Assembly (NCBI GenBank): GCA_963777855.1
Contig: CAVZRW010000002.1
Span: 124,001 to 188,000 of the forward strand
Direction: 5' to 3'
Length of the DNA: 64,000 nucleotides
Origin: Prado023 sp963777855
Lineage (GTDB): Bacteria > Actinomycetota > Actinomycetes > S36-B12 > CAIYMF01
The notes under the pieces: model-generated
What the model saw: the letters and a program-made list of their open reading frames with translations, nothing else
Databases searched by the model: none
Told to the model about the DNA's origin: nothing
Program-made: the position numbers and the translations under genes
Shown here: positions 10,751 to 19,157 of the stretch, one piece after another
Position numbering within the stretch: the stretch's first letter is position 1
How the letters are laid out: the number at the start of each line of letters is the position of its first letter

Positions 10751-11534
10751 CTAGCGGCGCTCCTCGGCCTGCTTGCAGGAGATGCACAGCGTGGCTCGCG
10801 GGAACGCGCGCAGGCGCCCGATGGCGATCGGCTTGGCGCAGCTCTCGCAGATCCCGTAGGTGCCCGCGTCCAACCGGCGGTGGGCCCGCAGGGCCTGGTC
10901 GAGCATCTCGCGGGTGTTGGCGTTCACGCTCATCTCGTGCTCGCGCTCGAAGGTCTTGGACCCCGCATCGGCCTGGTCGTCGCCGGCCCCGTCGGCGGAG
11001 TCGGCGATGAGGCCCGCGAGGTCGGCCTCGCCCATCGCGAGCTCGTCGCGCAGCTGGGCCAGGTCGGCATCCAGCGCGGCCCGGAAGGACGCGAGCTCCT
11101 CGTCGGTCCACACGGGGGTCGGCGGTGCGGCGGGTGCCTCGGCAGCGGTCGGGGCCGTGGCCGCGGGCCGGGGGGCCCGGGCAGCAGGCTTGGCCTGTGT
11201 CTCGCCGTCAGCGGACTTGGGAGCAGCGGACTTGGGAGCAGCGGACTTGGGAGCAGCGGACTTCGGGTGCAGCGGCCTTCGGTGCAGGGGTCTTCTGCGC
11301 GGCCGACTTCCGTGCAGAAGCCCCGGGCGCGGCCGTCTTCGGTGCCGCGGACTTGGGGGCCGGCTTCGTCGGGGCGCTCGCCCTCAGCGGAGCCTCGTCG
11401 GTGTCCGCGTCCATCGGGTCGAGCGCATCGCGCACCTCGTCGGGGTCCTGGACGGCGAGCCCACCGGGCATGGCGCCCACGACGTTGGCCACCGCCCGGC
11501 GCACGCCGCCCGTGACCCAGCCACCTGCACCCAT
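10751..11534 (-). CDS. DksA/TraR-type zinc-finger protein with Lys/Ala/Pro-rich N-terminal tail (one frameshift)
   Basis: The C-terminal 120 residues are a DksA/TraR domain: a helical hairpin, then a C4 zinc finger (CESC and CISC, with IAIGRLRAFPRA between). The upstream reading frame gives a long N-terminal tail made of KSAAP-like pentapeptides, starting MGAGGWVTGG at 11534 with GAGGAG about 8 bp upstream. One extra G near 11262 separates tail and domain. Corrected, the protein is about 260 residues. Similar DksA-like proteins with histone-like tails lie at the same locus beside lspA in Streptomyces. The tail suggests DNA or RNA contact, which is inference. If the shift is real, GTG at 11113 would still give the zinc-finger part. 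Confidence 0.85.
11211..11255. repeat. 15-bp tandem repeat encoding KSAAP units
   Basis: Three exact copies of GCGGACTTGGGAGCA (plus strand), followed by degenerate copies to about 11290. On the minus strand each unit encodes one Lys-Ser-Ala-Ala-Pro pentapeptide of the DksA-like tail. The 15-bp unit keeps frame, so copy number can vary without breaking the protein. The frameshift of this gene lies at the edge of the array, where both slippage and assembly error are likely. Confidence 0.9.
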
Positions 11535-11581
11535 TCGCGGTCTCCTCGCTCGCATCACCGCGGCGTCACCGCGGCGGCAGG

Positions 11582-11893
11582 GTGAGGATATCCCCCGTGT
11601 CGTCCTACCGTTCCGCCATCCGGGTCCGGCCCGGCGCGCGCACCGACCGCGCGGCGGGCCCGGCCCCAGGCAGCGGCGCGGCGCCAGTGCTCGAGGTGCG
11701 GGTCCGGGCACGGCCCGTGGAGGGGGCCGCGACCGAGGCGGCCGAGCGGGTGCTGGCGGCGGCCCTGGGTGTGCGCCCCCGCCAGGTGCGGGTGGTCCGA
11801 GGGGCCACCACGCGCGACAAGCTCATCGAGGTCAGCGACCCTCCCCCGGACATCGCCGCCCGCTGGGCCGCACTGCTGGCCCTGCCCGGGTGA
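11582..11893 (+). CDS. DUF167 (YggU-type) protein
   Basis: Small conserved protein of about 103 residues. The family pattern is present: IRVRPGARTDR near the start, LEVRVRARPVEGAATEAAERVLAAALGV in the middle, and VRVVRGATTRDKLIEV toward the end. The biochemical role of the family is not known. GTG at 11582 and GTG at 11597 are both possible starts. It is divergent from the zinc-finger gene and lies 176 bp upstream of ileS on the same strand. Confidence 0.82.
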   Translation: MRISPVSSYRSAIRVRPGARTDRAAGPAPGSGAAPVLEVRVRARPVEGAATEAAERVLAAALGVRPRQVRVVRGATTRDKLIEVSDPPPDIAARWAALLALPG

Positions 11894-12032
11894 CCCCACC
11901 AGTTTGGCCCACGTCCCCACCGCTGGCCACGTCCCCCCGCGGGCCTGCATCCCCACTGCCCGCGCGCTCCCCCACCCCTGCCGCCTCCCGAGGCCCCAGC
12001 GCCGACCATCCGGACCCACGGCGCACCGCCCG

Positions 12033-12038
12033 TAGAAT
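12033..12038 (+). promoter_or_regulatory. Possible -10 element of ileS
   Basis: TAGAAT lies 32 bp upstream of the ileS start, at the right distance for a short leader. No good -35 was found 16-19 bp upstream, which is common in GC-rich actinobacteria. No T-box features (specifier loop, antiterminator TGGNACCGCG-like block) were seen in the 176-bp gap, so tRNA-sensing regulation is not supported here. Confidence 0.35.
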
Positions 12039-12069
12039 CGGGCCCACACCCAGAGCGAGCAAGGACGTG

Positions 12070-15000
12070 ATGATGAGCGCGCAGCCCACCCCCCCGGGGT
12101 CTGCCACCCACCCGGGCGGGGCCGGTCGGCCCTACGCCGCGGTCCCCGCGAAGGTCGACCTCGCGGCGGTGGACGCCGAGATCCTGGCGTTCTGGGCCGC
12201 CCATGACGTATTCCCCCGTTCCCTGGCCCAGCGCGAGGGCGCCCCCGAGTGGACGTTCTACGAGGGACCGCCCACGGCGAACGGCACGCCCGGCACCCAC
12301 CACGTCGAGGCCCGCGTCTTCAAGGACGTCTTCCCCCGCTTCAAGACCATGCGCGGCTACCGCGTGGACCGCAAGGCCGGGTGGGACTGCCACGGCCTTC
12401 CGGTGGAGCTCGCGGTCGAGAAGGAGCTCGGGTTCACCGGCAAGGGCGACATCGAGGCCTACGGCGTCGCGGAGTTCAACGCCCGCTGCCGCGAGTCGGT
12501 GCTGCGCCATGTCGACGAGTTCGCGGTGCTCACCGAGCGCATGGGCTACTGGGTCGACATGGACGACGCGTACTGGACCATGGACCCGGCCTACGTGCAG
12601 AGCGTGTGGTGGTCGCTGAAGCAGATCTTCGACAAGGGCCTGCTCGTGCAGGACCACCGGGTGAGCCCCTACTGCCCGCGCTGCGGCACGGGACTCTCCG
12701 ACCACGAGCTCGCGCAGGGCTACGAGGACGTCGTCGACCCCTCGGTCTACGTGCGCATGCCCGTGACCAGCGGCGCGCTGGCCGAGCGGTTCCCGGGCGT
12801 CAGCCTGCTGGTGTGGACGACCACCCCGTGGACGCTGGTCTCCAACACCGCGGTGGCCGTGAAGCCGGAGGCCACCTACCAGGTGGTCCGGGTGCCCGGG
12901 GAGTTCGGCGGCTCCGAGCTGCTGGTCATCGCCGAGGCTCTGCGCGAGGCCAAGCTGCCCGAGGGCCACGAGGTGCTGGCCTCGCTGACCGGGCGCGAGC
13001 TCGAGCACACCGGCTACTCGCGACCGTTCGACCTGGTCGAGATCCCCGACGCGCACTACGTGATCCTGGCCGACTACGTCACCACCGAGGACGGCTCGGG
13101 CCTGGTCCACCAGTCGCCGGCGTTCGGCGCCGACGACCTCATCTCGTGCCGCTCCTACGGCCTGCCGGTGGTCAACCCGCTGCTGCCCGACGGCACCTTC
13201 GCCCCGGACGTGCCCATGGTCGGCGGGATGTTCTTCAAGGCCGCCGACCCGACCCTGGTCGCCGACCTGGAGTCCCGGGGCCTGATGTTCCGCCGTGAGG
13301 ACTTCGAGCACGCCTACCCGCACTGCTGGCGCTGCCACACGCCGCTGGTCTACTACGCCCAGCCGTCCTGGTACATCCGCACGACCGCCATCAAGGACGC
13401 GCTGGTCCGGGAGAACGGGGCCACCACCTGGCACCCCGAGACCATCAAGTGGGGCCGCTACGGCGACTGGCTGGAGAACAACGTCGACTGGGCGCTGTCG
13501 CGCAACCGCTACTGGGGCACGCCACTGCCGATCTGGCGCTGCGCCGAGGACCACCTGACCTGCATCGGGTCCCTGGCCGAGCTGGGCGCCCTGGCCGGTG
13601 AGGACCTCTCCGAGTTGGACCCGCACCGGCCGTACGTCGACGACGTCACCTTCGCCTGCCCGCAGTGCTCGGCGACGGCCGCCCGCGTGCCGGAGGTCAT
13701 CGACGGCTGGTACGACAGCGGCGCGATGCCGTTCGCCCAGTGGGGCTACCCGCACACCGGGGCCGAGGAGTTCGCACGCAAGTACCCGGCCGACTTCATC
13801 TGCGAGGCCATCGACCAGACCCGCGGCTGGTTCTACACCCTGATGGCGGTCGGCACCTTGGTGTTCGACCAGTCCTCGTACCGGACCGTGCTGTGCCTGG
13901 GCCACATCCTCGACGACGACGGCCGCAAGATGAGCAAGCACCTGGGCAACATCCTCGAGCCGATCCCGCTGATGGACGAGCACGGCGCGGATGCCGTGCG
14001 CTGGTTCATGCTGGCCGCCGGCTCGCCGTGGCAGGCCCGGCGCGTGGGCCACGCCGCGATCGCCGACGTGGTCCGCAAGACGCTGCTCACGTACTGGAAC
14101 ACGGTGTCGTTCCAGTCGCTGTACGCCCGGACCGCCGGCTTCACCGCCGACCCCGCCACCGCGCCGGCTGTTACGGACCGACCGGTGCTCGACCGGTGGG
14201 CGCTGTCCGAGGCCAGCAGGCTGGCCCGCGACGTCACGGCCGCCCTGGACGCGTTCGACACCCAGCGCGCCGGGCGCCTGCTGGCCAGCTACATCGACGA
14301 CCTGTCCAACTGGTACGTGCGCCGCTCGCGACGGCGGTTCTGGGAAGGCGACCCGGCCGCGCTGCACACCCTGCACGAGTGCCTGCGCACCGTCACGCTG
14401 CTGATGGCCCCGTTCACCCCGTTCCTCACCGAGCGCGTGTGGCAGGACCTGATCGCGATCGCCCCGGGCGAGTCGGTGCACCTGCAGGACTGGCCGGACG
14501 ACTCCGGCTCGCTTGGTGACGCCGAGCTCGCCGAGCAGGTCGCGCTGATCCGCCGGCTCGTGGAGCTGGGCCGCGGCGCCCGGGCCGAGGGCAAGGTGCG
14601 CACCCGCCAGCCGCTGGGCCGCGCCCTGGTCTCGGCCCCCGGCTGGTCCCGGATTCCCGAGGAGCTGCGCGCGCAGCTGGCCGAGGAGCTCAATGTCGAG
14701 TCTGTCGTGGGCCTCGGCGGCGGGGGTGACGCCACCACCGACGAGCTTGTCCACGTGAGCGTGAAGGCCAACTTCCGCTCGCTGGGCCGGCGGTTCGGCA
14801 AGGGCACGCAGCCGGTGGCCGCCGCGATCGCCGCTGCGGACCCGGTGGCCCTGACCGCCGCCCTGCGCGGTGCCGGCACGGCCACCGTCGAGGTGGACGG
14901 TGCGCCAGTGGAGGTCGGCCCGGACGACGTGGTCATCACCGAGACCCCGCGCGAGGGGTGGTCGGTGGCCACCGACGCCGGCGAGACGGTGGCCCTCGAC

Positions 15001-15279
15001 CTGCACCTGAGCCCCGAGCTGCTGCGCCGCGGCCTGGCCCGCGAGGTGGTGCGCACCGTCCAGGAGGGCCGCAAGGCAGCCGGCCTGGAGGTCAGCGACC
15101 GGATCACCCTGTGGCTGGACGCCTCGACCCCCGAGCTCGGCGCCGCCCTCGACGAACACAGCGGCGACATCGGCGCCGAGGTGCTGGCCGTGGCCGTGCA
15201 CCGTGGGGCCCCGGACGACGGCGCCTTCACGGGGGCCGAGGCCGACCTGGGCCTGTCGTTCGGGCTGGCCCGCGCCTGA
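12070..15279 (+). CDS. ileS: Isoleucyl-tRNA synthetase
   Basis: Class I synthetase that charges tRNA(Ile), of about 1069 residues. The HIGH-type signature is PPTANGTPGTHH and the KMSKS-type loop is KMSKHLGN, a form seen in the eukaryote-like type of IleS that tends to resist mupirocin; the latter is family knowledge, not shown here. A CP1 editing domain lies between these motifs, and zinc-type cysteine pairs (YCPRCGTG, HCWRCH) are visible. ATG codons at 12070 and 12073 follow an AAGGA. Much longer reading frames exist upstream in frame but have no coding character. The gene is intact. Confidence 0.96.
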   Translation: MMSAQPTPPGSATHPGGAGRPYAAVPAKVDLAAVDAEILAFWAAHDVFPRSLAQREGAPEWTFYEGPPTANGTPGTHHVEARVFKDVFPRFKTMRGYRVDRKAGWDCHGLPVELAVEKELGFTGKGDIEAYGVAEFNARCRESVLRHVDEFAVLTERMGYWVDMDDAYWTMDPAYVQSVWWSLKQIFDKGLLVQDHRVSPYCPRCGTGLSDHELAQGYEDVVDPSVYVRMPVTSGALAERFPGVSLLVWTTTPWTLVSNTAVAVKPEATYQVVRVPGEFGGSELLVIAEALREAKLPEGHEVLASLTGRELEHTGYSRPFDLVEIPDAHYVILADYVTTEDGSGLVHQSPAFGADDLISCRSYGLPVVNPLLPDGTFAPDVPMVGGMFFKAADPTLVADLESRGLMFRREDFEHAYPHCWRCHTPLVYYAQPSWYIRTTAIKDALVRENGATTWHPETIKWGRYGDWLENNVDWALSRNRYWGTPLPIWRCAEDHLTCIGSLAELGALAGEDLSELDPHRPYVDDVTFACPQCSATAARVPEVIDGWYDSGAMPFAQWGYPHTGAEEFARKYPADFICEAIDQTRGWFYTLMAVGTLVFDQSSYRTVLCLGHILDDDGRKMSKHLGNILEPIPLMDEHGADAVRWFMLAAGSPWQARRVGHAAIADVVRKTLLTYWNTVSFQSLYARTAGFTADPATAPAVTDRPVLDRWALSEASRLARDVTAALDAFDTQRAGRLLASYIDDLSNWYVRRSRRRFWEGDPAALHTLHECLRTVTLLMAPFTPFLTERVWQDLIAIAPGESVHLQDWPDDSGSLGDAELAEQVALIRRLVELGRGARAEGKVRTRQPLGRALVSAPGWSRIPEELRAQLAEELNVESVVGLGGGGDATTDELVHVSVKANFRSLGRRFGKGTQPVAAAIAAADPVALTAALRGAGTATVEVDGAPVEVGPDDVVITETPREGWSVATDAGETVALDLHLSPELLRRGLAREVVRTVQEGRKAAGLEVSDRITLWLDASTPELGAALDEHSGDIGAEVLAVAVHRGAPDDGAFTGAEADLGLSFGLARA

Positions 15280-15282
15280 GCG

Positions 15283-15424
15283 GGTTGGCCGGGCACGCCG
15301 GGTTCCCCGAGTTGACTGGTTCGGCCGGGCGGGCCGGGTTCCACGAATGGGCTGGTTCGGCGGGGCACGCCGGGTTCCACGAGTGGGCGGATCGGCAGGG
15401 CAGGCCGGGTTCGGCACGGGTGGC
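15283..15424. repeat. Four imperfect 35-36-bp tandem repeats
   Basis: Units begin near 15283, 15318, 15354 and 15389 and share the core GGCCGGGCACGCCGGGTTCC with variable ends. They lie directly after the ileS stop and before the next gene. The 36-bp unit leaves several frames open, so it produces spurious reading frames on both strands with a 12-residue period. No ribosome site or coding logic is visible. It may serve as a GC-rich 3' structure or be a simple minisatellite. Confidence 0.85.
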
Positions 15425-15513
15425 CCAGTCCGCCCTGCCTGCCGCGGTGCGGGGTGCCACCGGCCTGTTGACGGCCGATGGGCGATGTCGGCCACCGATG
15501 GCAGGGTGACCCC

Positions 15514-16824
15514 ATGCCGGACACAGACCCACGCGTCGACCGCAGCCGGGGGGCGGTCTATCACGCGGAGGACACCCTCGCCTCGGTGATGCGCCGCCCG
15601 CACCGCGCGGTGCGCATCGCCCGGCAGGTGCTCCTGCTGCCCCCGGAACGTCACTTCACCTCGCTGGAGGAGATCCAGCAGTTCGTCGACCGGGTGCTGG
15701 CCGATCCGCGCACGCTGGGCCGCCACCCCGGGCTCGGGAGCGTGCGGGTGGTGTCCCGGCGCGGGTTCCGCCGGGCCACCTACGCCCAGGGCGTCATCTC
15801 GATCCCGGCCGCGGACCCGCGGGGCCGCTGGGCGCTGACCGGGTCAGTGGTCCTGCACGAGGTCGCCCACCACCTCGCCGGCGAGCCCGGCCACGGCACC
15901 CTGTTCCGTGCGGCCCTGCTGCACCTGCACGCCGAGCACACCGCCCCGGAGGCCGCCACCCTGCTTCGGCACCTGTTCGCCCCCCTGGAGGCGCTGCCCC
16001 CCGTCGATGGCCCGCAGGAGTCCGATCAGGTGCGTCGGGTGGCCGCACTGCTCGCGAAGGCCGAGTCCACGACATCGGCCGAGGAGTCCGAGGCCTATCT
16101 GGCCAAGGCTGCCGAGCTCGCCCAGCGGCACAGCGTCGACATGGCCGTGGCGGCGATGGCCCCCCGGGCCCATTCGGCGGGGCCGACGCACCGGATGCTG
16201 TCCATCGGCCAGCCCCGGGCCGCCCTGAACACGCTCCTCGTGAGCCTCATCGTGCAGATCGCCCATGCGTGGGGCGTGCGCGTGGACATCGGGCCGGGGT
16301 CGACGTACGTGCTGCTCTACGGCCTGCCTTCCGACCTCGACCGGGTCGAGTCGATCGTCACCACGGCCGGCACGATGATGGTCGCCCGGGCCGGGGAGCA
16401 CGTGCGCTCGGGCCGGTGGAAGGGCACCACGTACCTGCCGCCGGACAGCTCCGCGCCGCGGGCGGTGACCGCCCAGGTGGCCCGCAACGCCTTCTGCCTG
16501 GGCTTCGTCAGCAGACTCGGCCAGCGCCTGGCCCAGGGCGCCGCCCAAGCCCGGGCTTCGGCCGCGGGGCTGAACCGCGAGGGGTCCGCCGGCCGCGACG
16601 CACATGGGTCCGGGTTCGGCGCCACGACGGTTGACCTGGCGCTGCGGGCCCGGGACGTGGCCGTGGCTGACTACCACCGCACCGCCTCGAGCGCCCGGGG
16701 CCGTTGGCGCGGGACGGCCAGTGCCGCCGGATCAGCGACCCGCAGCCGAAGGGCGGGGGAGGCAGCCGCCGAGGAGTACGGCCGGCGCGGAATCGACGGG
16801 CAGCGCCGCGCCCTGGGCCGCTGA
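15514..16824 (+). CDS. Putative metallohydrolase (TIGR04338-like) with DUF2786 domain
   Basis: 436 residues. Residues 100-130 contain HEVAHHLAG followed by GHGTLFRAAL, an HExxH-type zinc site in the arrangement of the TIGR04338 putative metallohydrolases. Residues 170-210 (VRRVAALLAKAESTTSAEE) are a DUF2786 domain. A conserved region to about 340 and a basic, Ala/Arg-rich tail follow. The start at ATG 15514 (MPDTDPRV) has a GCAGGGTG about 10 bp upstream. The substrate is unknown. It is probably monocistronic, lying between the repeat region and a small frameshifted gene. Confidence 0.75.
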   Translation: MPDTDPRVDRSRGAVYHAEDTLASVMRRPHRAVRIARQVLLLPPERHFTSLEEIQQFVDRVLADPRTLGRHPGLGSVRVVSRRGFRRATYAQGVISIPAADPRGRWALTGSVVLHEVAHHLAGEPGHGTLFRAALLHLHAEHTAPEAATLLRHLFAPLEALPPVDGPQESDQVRRVAALLAKAESTTSAEESEAYLAKAAELAQRHSVDMAVAAMAPRAHSAGPTHRMLSIGQPRAALNTLLVSLIVQIAHAWGVRVDIGPGSTYVLLYGLPSDLDRVESIVTTAGTMMVARAGEHVRSGRWKGTTYLPPDSSAPRAVTAQVARNAFCLGFVSRLGQRLAQGAAQARASAAGLNREGSAGRDAHGSGFGATTVDLALRARDVAVADYHRTASSARGRWRGTASAAGSATRSRRAGEAAAEEYGRRGIDGQRRALGR

Positions 16825-16934
16825 ACCGGCAGCGGGCCGGTGGACCGAGCCCCGGCCACACCAGCTCCGCCGGGCGACTACCCCTCGTCCCTGGTCGGGC
16901 GCCGCGGCTACGCTGGGGTTCGAGGGGAGGCGCG

Positions 16935-17376
16935 GTGATCGGCTGGATCCTGGAGGGCCTGCTGGACGGTCTCATCAGCGGGTGGACGGTGGAATCCATC
17001 CGGCGCAACCAGGTGCGCGGATGGCAGAAGGCCTTCGAGCAGGGCCAGGAGGTCGCCTTCCCCGGCTTCGCTCGCGGCGATGTTCCCTACCCGGCCCGCC
17101 CTCCAGGACGCCGGCGGCGCGCTGGTGCTCAGCCGCGACGAGTTGTTCTGGACTGCGGATCCGGGATTCGGACGCCGCCTGTGGCATCGGATCCCCGTCG
17201 AGCGACTCGTCGTGGTGCACCGCACCCACGGCACCGGGGCCAGTGGACTGAGCAGCTGGCCCGGCTACGAGTGCCGCGACGGGCAGCGCACAGTGGTCAT
17301 CCTGTGCGACCCCGAGGCGGAGCGCTACCTGCGGCTGGCCCTCGGCTGCCGCAGGAGCACGAGACGAAGTCCGTGA
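16935..17376 (+). CDS. Small hypothetical protein, frameshifted
   Basis: GTG at 16935 has a strong GAGGGGAGG 5 bp upstream and opens VIGWILEGLLDGLISGWTVE. One surplus base near 17098 shifts to a second frame that continues ALVLSRDELFWTADPGFGRR and ends at 17376; the total length is 3n+1. Corrected, the protein is about 146 residues. The second half (hydrophobic strand, short turn, RIPVERLVVVHR) resembles a bacterial PH-like beta sandwich. That is only a fold impression. No family was recognised. Confidence 0.55.
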
Positions 17377-17490
17377 CCGACGCCGTGGTCGACCCGGGCT
17401 TCTGGTCCGCCCGCGGCGGCCCGCCGACCTGACCCTCACCCGCTCCCCGCCCGCTCCCCGCGCCACGCCGCCCGCCGCTCCCCGCTCCGC

Positions 17491-17562
17491 CGCAAACCCT
17501 CCAGTAACGGCAAGACCCTCCCTGTCGTTGCGGAGGGTCTTGCCTCTCGTGGAGGGTTTGCG
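17491..17562. terminator. Nested perfect palindrome between convergent genes
   Basis: Two concentric perfect 13-bp stems: outer CGCAAACCCTCCA (17491-17503) with its complement at 17550-17562, and inner GGCAAGACCCTCC (17509-17521) with its complement at 17532-17544. They are separated by 5-nt internal loops (GTAAC, TCTCG) and capped by a 10-nt loop. The outer and inner arms are also related to each other. It lies between the small plus-strand gene and divIVA, so it can act as a bidirectional terminator, although it has no T tract. Confidence 0.75.
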
Positions 17563-17590
17563 GTGAGCGGGGGTGGCGGGTGCGGGTGGC

Positions 17591-18223
17591 TCAGTCTGTG
17601 GCGGGGGTGGAGATGCTCGTGGTCACCGCGTCGAGGTCGCGCAGCTGGGCCTCGAAGTAGCCGCGCAGACGGGTCAGGATCTCGGACTCGTAGGCGCGCA
17701 GCGCCGACACCCGCGTCTCGAGCTCGGAGCGCTGGGACTCCAGGGTCACCCGGCGAGCCTCGAGGTCGGCCACCTCGGACAGGGCGCGCGCCTCAGCGTC
17801 GGCCACCAGGGAGTCGGCGGTCCGTCGGGCCTCGGCGACGTACTCGTCGGCGGTGCGCTGGGCCAGGGCAAGGATCCCGGTGGCCGAAGCGACCGGCTCG
17901 GCCGCGGCCGTGGCGACCTGTTCCGGGGCCGCCCCGCTCGCAGCACCGACCGGCTCAGGCTGCCCCGCCTCGGGCGTCGACGGGGACCCGTCGGCCGCAC
18001 CCACCGCGGCGGGGGCCTCCTCGGCGAGCAGGCGCTGGGTCTCCTCGGCCGACGCCCGCGCCTCGTCGGCAGCGGCCTGGGCCGCGGCCAGCTGAGCGTG
18101 CAGCGCGCCGATCTCGGCCTCGACCTCGTCGAGGAAGGCGTCGACCTCGTCCATGTCGTATCCGGTGGACTGCCGCACCAGCTTGAACTGCTTGTCGTGG
18201 ACGTCCTGGGCGGTCAGTGCCAT
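17591..18223 (-). CDS. divIVA: DivIVA/Wag31 polar growth protein
   Basis: Coiled-coil scaffold that marks curved membrane at cell poles and septum and directs peptidoglycan synthesis in actinobacteria. The N-terminal lipid-binding domain is typical (FKLVRQSTGYDMDEVDAFLDEVE). A first coiled coil covers residues 35-65, then an Ala/Pro/Glu-rich linker (about 66-115) and a second long coiled coil to about 200. 210 residues. ATG at 18223 was chosen over an upstream start because the domain begins there. It lies 10 bp downstream of yggT, the usual last position of the dcw-distal group. Confidence 0.94.
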   Translation of the reverse strand: MALTAQDVHDKQFKLVRQSTGYDMDEVDAFLDEVEAEIGALHAQLAAAQAAADEARASAEETQRLLAEEAPAAVGAADGSPSTPEAGQPEPVGAASGAAPEQVATAAAEPVASATGILALAQRTADEYVAEARRTADSLVADAEARALSEVADLEARRVTLESQRSELETRVSALRAYESEILTRLRGYFEAQLRDLDAVTTSISTPATD

Positions 18224-18233
18224 GGCGACTCCC

Positions 18234-18521
18234 TCAGGCCAGCCCGGCGAGCACGCGCAGCAGCAGCTGCAGGGCGATGAACAGGACAAGGAACGCAAGG
18301 TCCAGGGACACCTGGCCGATGCGCAGCGGCGGGATGATCCGACGCAGCGCCTTCAACGGCGGGTCGGTGATGGTCATCACGAACTCGAAGATGACCACCA
18401 CCGGCCCGGTGGGCTGGAAGTCCCGGGCGAACACCATGATCAGGCCGATCACGATGCGCGCGATCAGCAGCAGCAGGTACAGCCAGATGAACGTGGACAG
18501 CAGCCCGACGATGAATTCCAT
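18234..18521 (-). CDS. YggT family membrane protein
   Basis: 95 residues with two strongly hydrophobic segments at residues 3-28 and 70-93. Between them is the family block FEFVMTITDPPLKALRRIIPP. YggT proteins are found beside sepF and divIVA in Gram-positive bacteria. A role in division or osmotic response has been suggested but is not settled. It lies 3 bp downstream of sepF, so it is co-transcribed. Confidence 0.92.
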   Translation of the reverse strand: MEFIVGLLSTFIWLYLLLLIARIVIGLIMVFARDFQPTGPVVVIFEFVMTITDPPLKALRRIIPPLRIGQVSLDLAFLVLFIALQLLLRVLAGLA

Positions 18522-18524
18522 GGA

Positions 18525-19046
18525 TCAACTCTGGTTGAAGAACCCGTCCTGCGCGATCTGCGCCCGAGCCTCCGCACCCACGTCGACGTTGGCAGGGGAG
18601 AGCAGGAAGACCTTGTTGGTCACCCGCTCGATCGTGCCGCGCAGGCCGAACACCAGGCCGGCTGCGAAGTCCACGATGCGCTTGGCGTCGCTGTCGTCCA
18701 TGCCGGTGAGGTTGATGATCACCGGCACCCCCTCGCGGTACTCCTCCCCGATGCGCCGGGCATCGTTGTAGGAGCGCGGGTGCAGCGTGGTGATGCGGTA
18801 CATATCGGCCCCTGCCGCACTTCCGACGGGCTTGAACTGCGCGGTCGGGCGATCGGCGACCGCCGTGGCGGTCGGGCGCACCGCGACCTCGGGCGTCACG
18901 CGCGGACGCGGCTCGGGGGTGACGACGGGAGCAGTCGCCACCGCCGGCCGGGGCCGGCTGTCGGGACGCTCCTGCTCGTACTCCGCGTCGAGGTCCTCCT
19001 CGACCAGGCCGAGGTAGACCGCCATCTTGCGCATAGCGCCGGCCAT
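18525..19046 (-). CDS. sepF: Cell division protein SepF
   Basis: FtsZ membrane anchor of actinobacteria, which lack FtsA. An N-terminal amphipathic helix (MRKMAVYLGLVEED) is followed by a Pro/Val/Thr-rich linker and the SepF core from about residue 85 (YRITTLHPRSYNDARRIGEE, VIINLTGMDD, GTIERVTNKVFLLSP). 173 residues. ATG at 19046 has GAAGGAG upstream; a GTG further out would add an untypical extension. A 111-bp gap to yggS contains a short GC-rich hairpin, so it may have its own promoter. Confidence 0.96.
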   Translation of the reverse strand: MAGAMRKMAVYLGLVEEDLDAEYEQERPDSRPRPAVATAPVVTPEPRPRVTPEVAVRPTATAVADRPTAQFKPVGSAAGADMYRITTLHPRSYNDARRIGEEYREGVPVIINLTGMDDSDAKRIVDFAAGLVFGLRGTIERVTNKVFLLSPANVDVGAEARAQIAQDGFFNQS

Positions 19047-19157
19047 GTGAACTCCTTCGTGCAATGACTGACCGCCTGCCCCGGCCAGGGGACCCCGCGC
19101 GGCTGGCGCCTCGACGGGGACCGGCCCCACGGGGCCGCGACGGTATTCCTTGTTAGG

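Noticed and set aside
11894..12069. T-box riboswitch upstream of ileS
   Set aside because: No specifier hairpin or conserved T-box sequence, and the only -10 candidate leaves too short a leader.
11605..15726. A 1373-codon minus-strand frame antisense to ileS
   Set aside because: High-GC mirror frame of a clear synthetase; no ribosome site, no family resemblance, composition Ala/Gly/Arg/His typical of shadows.
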